Below, piece by piece: positions 51,118 to 57,954 of a stretch of DNA of 64,000 nt. The translations under genes and the position numbers were made by a program. Every line of letters starts with the position of its first letter. Position 1 is the first letter of the stretch. The stretch is from Streptomyces hilarionis. GTDB lineage: Bacteria > Actinomycetota > Actinomycetes > Streptomycetales > Streptomycetaceae. The stretch spans positions 62,001 through 126,000 of the forward strand of contig NZ_JAHHIT010000004.1 in assembly GCF_024539675.1 (NCBI RefSeq), read 5' to 3'. Below the pieces are notes generated by a model, which had not been told where the DNA came from, ran no database searches, and was given only the letters and a program-made list of their open reading frames with translations.

Positions 51118-52170
51118 ATGTTGATCCTGGTCACCGGAGGTGCGGGCTTCATCGGCTCGCACGTCGTCACCGCTCTCCTCGGCGCCGGGCACGAGGTGCG
51201 CGTCCTCGACGCCCTGCTGCCCGCCGCACATCGCACCGCGCCCGACGTCCCCGCCGGGACGGACTGGCGACACGCCGACGTCCGCGACAGGGAGGCGGTC
51301 GCCGACGCCCTGCGAGGGGCGGACGCCGTCTGCCATCAGGCCGCGATGGTCGGACTCGGCAAGGACTTCGCCGACGCCCCGGACTACGTGGGCTGCAACG
51401 ACCTCGGCACCGCCGTCCTCCTGGCCGCGATGGCCGAGGCGGGCGCGCGTCGGCTGGTGCTGGCGAGTTCGATGGTGGTCTACGGCGAGGGACGCTACGC
51501 GTGCTCCCGGCACGGCGTCGTGCGGCCCGGACCGCGCAGGGTCGACGACCTCGAGGCGGGCGGCTTCGAGCCCCCCTGTCCGCACTGCGGCGAGCCGCTG
51601 TCGCCCGGTCTGGTGGGAGAGGACGCCCCGGCCGATCCCCGCAACGTGTACGCGGCCACCAAACTGGCCCAGGAACACCTGGCCGCCGCCTGGGCGCGGG
51701 CGACCGGAGGGCGGGTCGCCGCCCTGCGCTACCACAACGTGTACGGCCCGGGCATGCCCAGGGACACCCCCTACGCGGGCGTCGCCTCCCTGTTCCGGTC
51801 CGCGCTCTCGCGCGGCGAGGCCCCGCGCGTCTTCGAGGACGGCGGCCAGCGCCGCGACTTCGTGCACGTGCGCGACGTCGCGGGCGCCAACCTCGCGGCC
51901 CTGGACGGCCTGGACACAGCCGCGGACGGCGGCCTGCGGGCGTACAACGTCGGCAGCGGGGAGCCGCACACGGTGGGGGAGATGGCCGGTGCGCTGGCCC
52001 GGGCGTACGGCGGGCCCGAGCCGGTCGTCACGGGGGAGTACCGGCTCGGCGACGTCCGCCACATCACCGCTTCCTCCGAGCGGCTGCGCGAGGAGTCGGG
52101 CTGGAAGCCCCTGGTTCCCTTCGCGCAGGGGATGACGGAGTTCGCGTCGGCGCCGCTGCGGGCCGGGTGA
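51118..52170 (+). CDS. NAD-dependent epimerase/dehydratase (extended SDR)
   Basis: A 350-residue extended short-chain dehydrogenase of the sugar-nucleotide type. The Rossmann motif is GGAGFIGS (7-14), the catalytic serine in ASSMVVYGEG, and YxxxK in NVYAATKLAQEHL (about 178-182). An insertion at about 152-164 contains CPHCGEPL, a zinc-ribbon-like CxxC. It probably converts an NDP-sugar that feeds the glycosyltransferase operon downstream of the two-component genes. Leaderless; operator copy 3 lies upstream. Its 3' end overlaps the kinase gene's 3' end by 107 nt. Confidence 0.88.
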   Translation: MLILVTGGAGFIGSHVVTALLGAGHEVRVLDALLPAAHRTAPDVPAGTDWRHADVRDREAVADALRGADAVCHQAAMVGLGKDFADAPDYVGCNDLGTAVLLAAMAEAGARRLVLASSMVVYGEGRYACSRHGVVRPGPRRVDDLEAGGFEPPCPHCGEPLSPGLVGEDAPADPRNVYAATKLAQEHLAAAWARATGGRVAALRYHNVYGPGMPRDTPYAGVASLFRSALSRGEAPRVFEDGGQRRDFVHVRDVAGANLAALDGLDTAADGGLRAYNVGSGEPHTVGEMAGALARAYGGPEPVVTGEYRLGDVRHITASSERLREESGWKPLVPFAQGMTEFASAPLRAG

Positions 52171-53323
52171 CGGCGTCCGCCGCCCGGGCCACGCGACGGC
52201 GTCCGTCCTGCGCCACGACCGGCGGCAGATGCACCTCGAACCGGCAGCCGCCCGGCACGTTGCACACCGCGGCGCGCCCCTGGTGGGCCTCCACGATGCC
52301 CCGCACGATGGCCAGCCCCAGGCCCGCGCCGGCCGGCGGGGTGCGGGCGTCGGTGCCGCGCCAGCCGGTGTCGAACACGCGGGGCAGGTCCTCCGGGGCG
52401 ATCCCGCCGCAGCCGTCGGTCACCGACAGCACGACGCGGTCGGCCTCGCGGTGCGCCGAGACGGCGACCGTGCCGTCCGCGGGCGTGCGGCGGATCGCGT
52501 TGACGAGCAGGTTGGCCAGGACGCGGGACATCTCCCGGCCGTCGACCTCCACCGGAACGGCGTCGACCCCGTGGCCGACGAGACGCACCCCGTGTTCCCT
52601 GGCCAGGGCGTCGACTCCGGCGATGGCGTCGCCGACGAGGTCGTAGACGGACATCCGGGTCGGCGAGAGGGCGAGCACCCCGGCCTGGATGCGGGACAGC
52701 TCGAACAGGTCGCCGACCATGGAGCTCATCCGGCCGACCTCCGCGCGGATGCGGGTGAGGTAGGTCCGGGGGTCCTCGACCATGCCGTCCTCGAGGGCCT
52801 CGGTCATCGCCTGGAGACCGGCCAGCGGGGTGCGCAGGTCGTGCGAGATCCACGCCACCAGCTCACGCCGGGAGGCCTCCAGGGTGCGCTCCCGCTCCCG
52901 GGAGGCGGCGAGCTTGTCGCTGGTCGCGGCCAACTGGCGGCTGAGTTGCGCGAGTTCGGCGGTCGGCGCGGCGGCCGGCGGAGTGAAGCTGCCGTCCTCG
53001 CCCAGCGCGCGCGTGGCCTCGGCCAGCTCGCGGCTGCCCCGGACGACGCTGCGGCCCAGGAGCAGCGCCACGACCAGCGAGACGACCGCGGCCATCGAGC
53101 ACACCATCGTGACGACCCACAGGTCGTGCTCGGAGAGGAACATCGCGCGCGACACCAGCAGGGTCCCGGCGAGCATCGCGGCCACGGTGACGGCTGCGAC
53201 CACGGCCAGGGAGAGGGAGACCGACCGGTTGCGCAGGGCGCGCAGGGCGGCCGCCCCCGCCAGTCCGGCGGCCGCCGCGCCGATCGCCGCGTAGAGCGCG
53301 ATGAGGAGCGTGTCACCGGCCAT
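52064..53323 (-). CDS. HAMP-domain sensor histidine kinase
   Basis: A 419-residue membrane sensor kinase of the EnvZ/PhoR type. Two helices (about 5-25 and 72-92) flank a short extracytoplasmic loop (26-71), then HAMP (about 93-145), the H box AWISHDLRTPLAGL (about 157-170) with the phosphorylated histidine, and the ATPase domain with N box ANLLVNAIRRTP and G boxes. The last 60 residues, after VHLPPV, are arginine/proline-rich and unlike family C-termini; they overlap the epimerase gene, so a lost stop codon is likely. Cotranscribed with and overlapping the response regulator gene by 11 nt. Confidence 0.9.
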   Translation of the reverse strand: MAGDTLLIALYAAIGAAAAGLAGAAALRALRNRSVSLSLAVVAAVTVAAMLAGTLLVSRAMFLSEHDLWVVTMVCSMAAVVSLVVALLLGRSVVRGSRELAEATRALGEDGSFTPPAAAPTAELAQLSRQLAATSDKLAASRERERTLEASRRELVAWISHDLRTPLAGLQAMTEALEDGMVEDPRTYLTRIRAEVGRMSSMVGDLFELSRIQAGVLALSPTRMSVYDLVGDAIAGVDALAREHGVRLVGHGVDAVPVEVDGREMSRVLANLLVNAIRRTPADGTVAVSAHREADRVVLSVTDGCGGIAPEDLPRVFDTGWRGTDARTPPAGAGLGLAIVRGIVEAHQGRAAVCNVPGGCRFEVHLPPVVAQDGRRRVARAADAVTRPAAAPTRTPSSPARREPGASSPTPRAAARRKR

Positions 53324-54038
53324 CGCCGACCTCGCCTTCCGGGCCGCCGGGGGCGTCGAAGCGGTAGCCGACGCCCCACACGGTGCTGATCAGGCGGGGG
53401 CGGGCCGGGTCGTCCTCGACCTTCTCGCGCAGCCGCCGCACGTGCACGGTGACCGTCGACAGGTCGCCGAACTCCCAGCCCCAGACCCGCTGCATCAGCT
53501 GCTCCCGGCTCGTCGCCCGGCCGGGGTGCCGGATGAAGAACTCAAGGAGGTCGAACTCCCGGATGGTGAGGGCCAGTTCGGCGCCGTCGCGGGTGGCGCG
53601 CCGGGCGGTGGGGTCCAGGGCGAGCGGTCCTGCGCGCAGCCACGTCCGCGCCGTTCCGGCCGGGGCGGCGGCCGGCGCGCCGGATCTGCGCAGCACCGAC
53701 TCCACCCGCAGGACCAGTTCCCGTGGGCTGAAGGGCTTGGTGACGTAGTCGTCCGCGCCGACCTCCAGGCCGAGGATGCGGTCCTCCTCGTCGCCGCGCG
53801 CGGTCAGCATGATCACCGGAAGCGGTGCGGTCGCCCGGATGCGGCGGCAGACCTCCAGCCCGTCCATGCCGGGGAGCATCAGGTCCAGCACGACCAGGTC
53901 GGGGGTGCGGTGGGCGGCCTGCGCCACGGCGGTGGGGCCGTCGGCGGCCACATCCACGGCGAAGCCCGCCCGGTCGAGGTATCCGGCGACGACCTCGGAG
54001 ACGGTGGGGTCGTCATCGACGACGAGTACGCGTTTCAC
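53313..54038 (-). CDS. OmpR-family response regulator
   Basis: A 241-residue response regulator from the GTG at 54038. Receiver domain (1-115) with DDD at the acidic pocket, D in VVLDLMLPGMDG, T in MLTAR and K in VTKPFSP. The C-terminal winged helix (about 140-235) has the R-x-V-W GWEFGDLSTVTVHVRRLREKVEDDPARPRLISTVWGVGYRF block. An in-frame GTG 15 nt upstream is an alternative start. Binding sites of the OmpR kind (direct repeats 11 bp apart) occur at four places around it, including its own promoter region, so I propose it controls 48.7-57.8 kb. Confidence 0.93.
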   Translation of the reverse strand: MKRVLVVDDDPTVSEVVAGYLDRAGFAVDVAADGPTAVAQAAHRTPDLVVLDLMLPGMDGLEVCRRIRATAPLPVIMLTARGDEEDRILGLEVGADDYVTKPFSPRELVLRVESVLRRSGAPAAAPAGTARTWLRAGPLALDPTARRATRDGAELALTIREFDLLEFFIRHPGRATSREQLMQRVWGWEFGDLSTVTVHVRRLREKVEDDPARPRLISTVWGVGYRFDAPGGPEGEVGDGR

Positions 54039-54089
54039 ACCCCCGAGTCTCACACCGGGAGACCGTCGCGGACGGACGCGGCGGGCGAC

Positions 54090-54105
54090 GTCAGGGTTCC
54101 GTAAG
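54090..54105. promoter_or_regulatory. Direct-repeat operator, copy 4, divergent region
   Basis: Plus strand GTCAGGGTTCCGTAAG, minus CTTACGGAACCCTGAC. It lies between the response regulator GTG (54038) and the glycosyltransferase GTG (54152). It ends 47 nt before the latter and 52 nt before the former on the opposite strand, the same spacings as copies 1 and 2-3. One site could serve both promoters. Confidence 0.7.
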
Positions 54106-54151
54106 AACGCGAATTCCTTTATGTCGTATTTGCGTCCGTACAGTGAGTGAG

Positions 54152-54874
54152 GTGATCAACACATCCCCCCCTTCCGTGGACGTCGTGCTGCCCTGCCTCG
54201 ACGAGGCCGAGGCCCTGCCCTGGGTGCTGGAGCGGATCCCGCCCGGCTGGCGCGCGATCGTCGTCGACAACGGGTCCACCGACGGTTCCCCCGACATCGC
54301 CCGCGACCTGGGCGCCCAGGTGGTCCACGAAGCGCGGCGCGGCTTCGGCGCCGCCTGCCACGCGGGCCTCGCCGCGGCCACGGCCGACGTGGTGTGCTTC
54401 TGCGACTGCGACGCCTCCCTCGACCCCGGACTGCTGCCGGCCGTCGCCGGCCCCGTCCTCGACGACGCCGCGGACCTGGTCCTCGGCCGGCGCCGCCCCA
54501 CCGCCCGCGGCGCCTGGCCCGTGCACGCTCGGCTGGCCAACCTCGAACTGGCCCGCCTCGTGCGCCGCCGCACCGGGCTGGCGCTGCGCGACCTGGGGCC
54601 CATGCGCGCCGCCCGCCGTGAGGCCCTGCTGGCCCTGAGCCTGACCGACCGGCGCTCCGGCTACCCGCTGCAGATGGTGGTCCGCGCCGCCGACGCCGGC
54701 TGGCGGGTGACCGAGACCGACGTGCCCTACCGTCCCCGCACGGGCCGTTCCAAGGTCACCGGCACCTGGCGCGGAGCATGGCAGGCCGTGCGCGACATGC
54801 GCGCCGTCCTCGCCGAGCCGCCGGCCGAGGCCGCGCCGGCCGGCGGTGCGAGCCTTCCGGGAGGCGTCCGATGA
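54152..54874 (+). CDS. Family 2 glycosyltransferase (polyprenyl-phosphate type)
   Basis: A 240-residue GT2 enzyme. The N-terminal Rossmann-like part has VDVVLPCLDEAEALPWVL, the nucleotide-binding VVDNGSTDGSPDIA (about 35-48) and the CDCDASLDPGLL (DxD-like, near 85-95). The sequence ends without the transmembrane helices of DPM-like synthases. GTG at 54152 follows TACAGT (54139-54144) by 7 nt and is probably leaderless; an earlier GTG at 54143 is possible. It starts a run of four genes overlapping by 4 nt each. Confidence 0.88.
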   Translation: MINTSPPSVDVVLPCLDEAEALPWVLERIPPGWRAIVVDNGSTDGSPDIARDLGAQVVHEARRGFGAACHAGLAAATADVVCFCDCDASLDPGLLPAVAGPVLDDAADLVLGRRRPTARGAWPVHARLANLELARLVRRRTGLALRDLGPMRAARREALLALSLTDRRSGYPLQMVVRAADAGWRVTETDVPYRPRTGRSKVTGTWRGAWQAVRDMRAVLAEPPAEAAPAGGASLPGGVR

Positions 54875-55524
54875 GCCCGCGCCCCGCCGCCGCGAACCCG
54901 CTCACCCTGCTCGTCGTCGCGAAGCAGCCGCTGCCGGGCCGCGTCAAGACCCGCCTGACCCCGCCCTACACGCCGCACGAGGCCGCCGCCCTGGCCGAGG
55001 CCGCCCTGACCGACACACTGCACGCCGTGCTCCGCACACCGGCCCGGCGTCGGGTGCTGGTCCTCGACGGAAGCCCCGGCGACTGGCTGCCGCCCGGTGT
55101 CGAGATCGCGCCCCAGGCGGCAGGCGGCCTCGACGAGCGCATCGCCGCCGCGTTCGAGCTCTGCGACGGCCCGGCGGTGCTGGTCGGCATGGACACTCCG
55201 CAGCTCACCCCCGACCTCCTGGCCGGGGTCGGCCACGACGGGCACGACGCCTGGTTCGGCCCCGCCGTCGACGGCGGCTTCTGGGCCCTGGGCCTCGCCG
55301 AACCGGCCCGCGCCGGGGCGCTCGTGCGGGGTGTGGAGATGTCCACCGAACGCACCGGAGCCGTCCAGCGCCGTCGACTCGTCGAAGCGGGCCTGAGCGT
55401 CGCGCAGCTGCCGACGCTGCGCGATGTGGACACGGCGGCCGACGCCGCCTCGGTGGCCGCGGACTGCCCGCCCGGCTCCCGCTTCGTCGCCGTCATGGCC
55501 TCCTTCGCGCAGGCCGTCCGGTGA
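54871..55524 (+). CDS. TIGR04282-type nucleotidyl/glycosyl-transferase (DUF2064)
   Basis: A 217-residue protein of the DUF2064 family (the group called arsenosugar-biosynthesis glycosyltransferase in some annotations). It has a GT-A-like nucleotide-binding core: LLVVAKQPLPGRVKTRLTP (about 13-31) and LVGMDTPQLTPDLL and GPAVDGGFWALGL. Function in this operon is probably sugar-nucleotide or lipid-linked sugar synthesis; I see no arsenic genes nearby. Its ATG overlaps the previous stop by 4 nt. Confidence 0.85.
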   Translation: MSPRPAAANPLTLLVVAKQPLPGRVKTRLTPPYTPHEAAALAEAALTDTLHAVLRTPARRRVLVLDGSPGDWLPPGVEIAPQAAGGLDERIAAAFELCDGPAVLVGMDTPQLTPDLLAGVGHDGHDAWFGPAVDGGFWALGLAEPARAGALVRGVEMSTERTGAVQRRRLVEAGLSVAQLPTLRDVDTAADAASVAADCPPGSRFVAVMASFAQAVR

Positions 55525-56384
55525 GCGAGGTCGCGCAGGACGCGCGCACCGCCGTCACCGCACGGACCGACACCGTCGAGCGGACACCGCCCGGGAAGGA
55601 CCACCTCCGCAGGACGCTCACCCTCCCGCTCCCGGCGAGTCCGCGAGGCGCCGGCCACCGCACGCCCGCCGAGCCGGGGGAGCCCTGGACCGACGACCCC
55701 TACGCCCGCGCGGTGCGGCGCGGCCGGGGCCCGCTGTACCTGCGCCGTCTGACGACGTCCCTCACCGGCGCGCCCGACCTGCTGCCCCTGGACGTGGAGC
55801 GGTACTGCGCCGCGCCCGGCGCCGCCGACAGCGGGGTCCTGCACCGCTGTGCCGGGCCCGTCCTGGACGTGGGGTGCGGCCCGGGCCGGCTGGTCGCCGC
55901 GCTGTCCGCCCGGGGCATGACCGCGCTCGGCGTGGACGTCAGCCCCGCCGCCGTCGCGCTCACCCGGCGACGGGGCGCGAGCGCCCTGCGGCGGTCCGTC
56001 TTCGACCGGCTCCCCCGGGAGGGACGCTGGGGCACGGTCTTGTTGATGGACGGCAACGTCGGCATCGGCGGCGACCCGGCCGCGCTGCTTTCCCGCCTGC
56101 GCCGGCTGCTGCGTCCCGGCGGGCGGCTGCTGGTCGAGGCGGCCGCGCACGACGTGGACGAACGTCTCACGGTCCGCGTCGAGGACGCCGACGGCCGCCA
56201 CGGACGTCCCTTCGCCTGGGCCCGGGTCGGCGCCACCGCGCTGCTGCACGCCGCCGACGCGACCGGCTGGATCCTCACCGGCCGCTGGACGAGCGAGGGC
56301 CGCGTCTTCCTGGAACTGCACCGCCCGGGCGCGGGCCCCGACGAGGTCCCCGCCCCGCGCGGGGGAGGACCGGGCCGCCCGTGA
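55521..56384 (+). CDS. SAM-dependent methyltransferase
   Basis: A 287-residue class I methyltransferase. The SAM-binding motif I is VLDVGCGPGRL (about 112-122), then GVDVSPAAVALTRRRG and the motif IV region VLLMDGNVGIG (about 170-180). A basic N-terminal extension (1-60) is atypical. Starts with GTG overlapping the previous stop by GTGA. It may methylate a sugar or lipid intermediate of the pathway. Confidence 0.85.
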   Translation: MSEVAQDARTAVTARTDTVERTPPGKDHLRRTLTLPLPASPRGAGHRTPAEPGEPWTDDPYARAVRRGRGPLYLRRLTTSLTGAPDLLPLDVERYCAAPGAADSGVLHRCAGPVLDVGCGPGRLVAALSARGMTALGVDVSPAAVALTRRRGASALRRSVFDRLPREGRWGTVLLMDGNVGIGGDPAALLSRLRRLLRPGGRLLVEAAAHDVDERLTVRVEDADGRHGRPFAWARVGATALLHAADATGWILTGRWTSEGRVFLELHRPGAGPDEVPAPRGGGPGRP

Positions 56385-57838
56385 CCACCGTCGGCCCGCG
56401 CCCACGGGATCCCGCTTTCCCGACCCCGCCCACGGGATCCGCCGCCCCCGCTCCGCCACGGGCCGCCCGGGTCCGTGTCGCGGCGACCGCGGCTCTCGTC
56501 GCCGGCGTCGCCGTCACCGTCGCGGGGACCCTGCGCCAGGGCGACCACGAAAGCGTCCCCGGCCGTCTGCTCGCCGGATACGCCCTCGCCTGGACGCTGT
56601 TCGCCGCCGCCGTGTGGAGCGTGCGCAGGGTTCCGGTCCGCGCCGCGACCGTCCTCGTCCTGGCCGGCGCGGCGGCGGTCGCCCTGGCCGGGCTCACCGC
56701 CCAGCCCCGCACCAGCAACGACATGTACCGCTACGCCTGGGACGGCAGGGTCCAGGCCGCCGGGATCTCTCCCTACGCCCACCCGCCCGCCGCACCGGAA
56801 CTCGCGCCCCTGCGCGACCCCTGGCTGTTCCCCGCCCGGGCCTCCTGTGAGGGATGGGGCCTCACCCGCACGGCCCAGGGACTGTGCGTGCGCATCAACC
56901 GGCCCACCGTCCCCACGATCTACCCGCCGGTGGCCGAGGGCTGGTTCCTCGCGGTGCACGCCGTCTCTCCCGCGGACGGCCGCCACAAGCCGCTCCAGGC
57001 CGGCGGAGCGGTCCTGGCCTTCGGCACGACCGTCGCCCTGCTGGCGGTCCTGCGCCGCCGCGGCGACCCGCGGCGGGCCCCCGGCCGGGCCGCGCTGTGG
57101 GCGTGGTGCCCGGCCGTCTCCCTGGAAGCGGTGAACAACGCCCACATCGACACCCTGGGCGTGCTGTTCGTGGTGCTCGCCCTCGGCACCGCGAGCGCCG
57201 GGACCCGCCGGGGCGCTCTGCTGGGCGCCGCGATCGCCGTCAAGCTCCTGCCGGTCCTGGTCCTGCCCGGAGCCCTGTCGGGACAGCGCGGTCCGACCCG
57301 CGTCCTGCGGATGGTCGCGGCCGCCGTCGCCGCGGTGACGCTGGCCTATCTGCCGTACGTCGTGAGCTCCGGCGCGGGCGTCCTGGGCTACCTCCCCGGC
57401 TATCTCCACGAGGAGGGCTACGCACCGGGACACGTGCGCCGCTTCGCCCTGCTGAGGCTTGCGCTGCCCGACGCGGCCGCGGGCGTGGCCGCGGCGCTGC
57501 TGCTCGCGTCGGCCGCGCTGTACGTGTGGCTGAGGGGCGACCCGGCCCGCCCCTGGCGCGGCGCCCTGCTGGTCACCGGCGCCGCCCTGCTCCTCCTCTC
57601 ACCGAGCTACCCCTGGTACTCCCTGCTGGTGGTCGCCCTCGTGGCCCTGGACGGCCGCTGGGAATGGCTCACCGTCACCCTCGCCGGCACCGCCCTCTAC
57701 CTCGGGGGCCGCCTGGTGCCCGGTTTCCCCCTCCAGGCGTGGGCGTACGGCATCGCGGCCGCGGTGATGGCCGTCGGGGCGTGGCTGCGCGCGGGCGGCG
57801 CCGACCTCCTGGCCCGGCGCCGCTCCGAGCGGGTGTGA
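56381..57838 (+). CDS. Polytopic GT-C-like membrane glycosyltransferase (DUF2029 / GT87-type)
   Basis: A 485-residue protein with about ten hydrophobic helices after a proline-rich N-terminus. The motif TSNDMYRYAWDGRVQAAGISPYAHPP (about 110-135) is the Asp-containing loop of GT-C glycosyltransferases of the mannosyl/DUF2029 kind, and AVNNAHIDTLGVL follows. It would transfer a sugar from a polyprenyl phosphate donor to an outer acceptor. Its GTG overlaps the methyltransferase stop. It closes the four-gene operon. Confidence 0.85.
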   Translation: MTTVGPRPRDPAFPTPPTGSAAPAPPRAARVRVAATAALVAGVAVTVAGTLRQGDHESVPGRLLAGYALAWTLFAAAVWSVRRVPVRAATVLVLAGAAAVALAGLTAQPRTSNDMYRYAWDGRVQAAGISPYAHPPAAPELAPLRDPWLFPARASCEGWGLTRTAQGLCVRINRPTVPTIYPPVAEGWFLAVHAVSPADGRHKPLQAGGAVLAFGTTVALLAVLRRRGDPRRAPGRAALWAWCPAVSLEAVNNAHIDTLGVLFVVLALGTASAGTRRGALLGAAIAVKLLPVLVLPGALSGQRGPTRVLRMVAAAVAAVTLAYLPYVVSSGAGVLGYLPGYLHEEGYAPGHVRRFALLRLALPDAAAGVAAALLLASAALYVWLRGDPARPWRGALLVTGAALLLLSPSYPWYSLLVVALVALDGRWEWLTVTLAGTALYLGGRLVPGFPLQAWAYGIAAAVMAVGAWLRAGGADLLARRRSERV

Positions 57839-57954
57839 CGCCCGCGGGCCCGGTACCGGGCGCCACCGCCGCCGGGGGAGGGCGCGCCGCGTCCGCCGGT
57901 GACCGGTGAAGCGCGCGCCCCGCCCGCGTCCCGCCCGCTCTCAGGGGCCGGGGA

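Noticed and set aside
54871..55524. Arsenosugar biosynthesis from the family name of the DUF2064 protein
   Set aside because: No arsenic resistance or methylation gene is in the window; the family name is taken over from other contexts.
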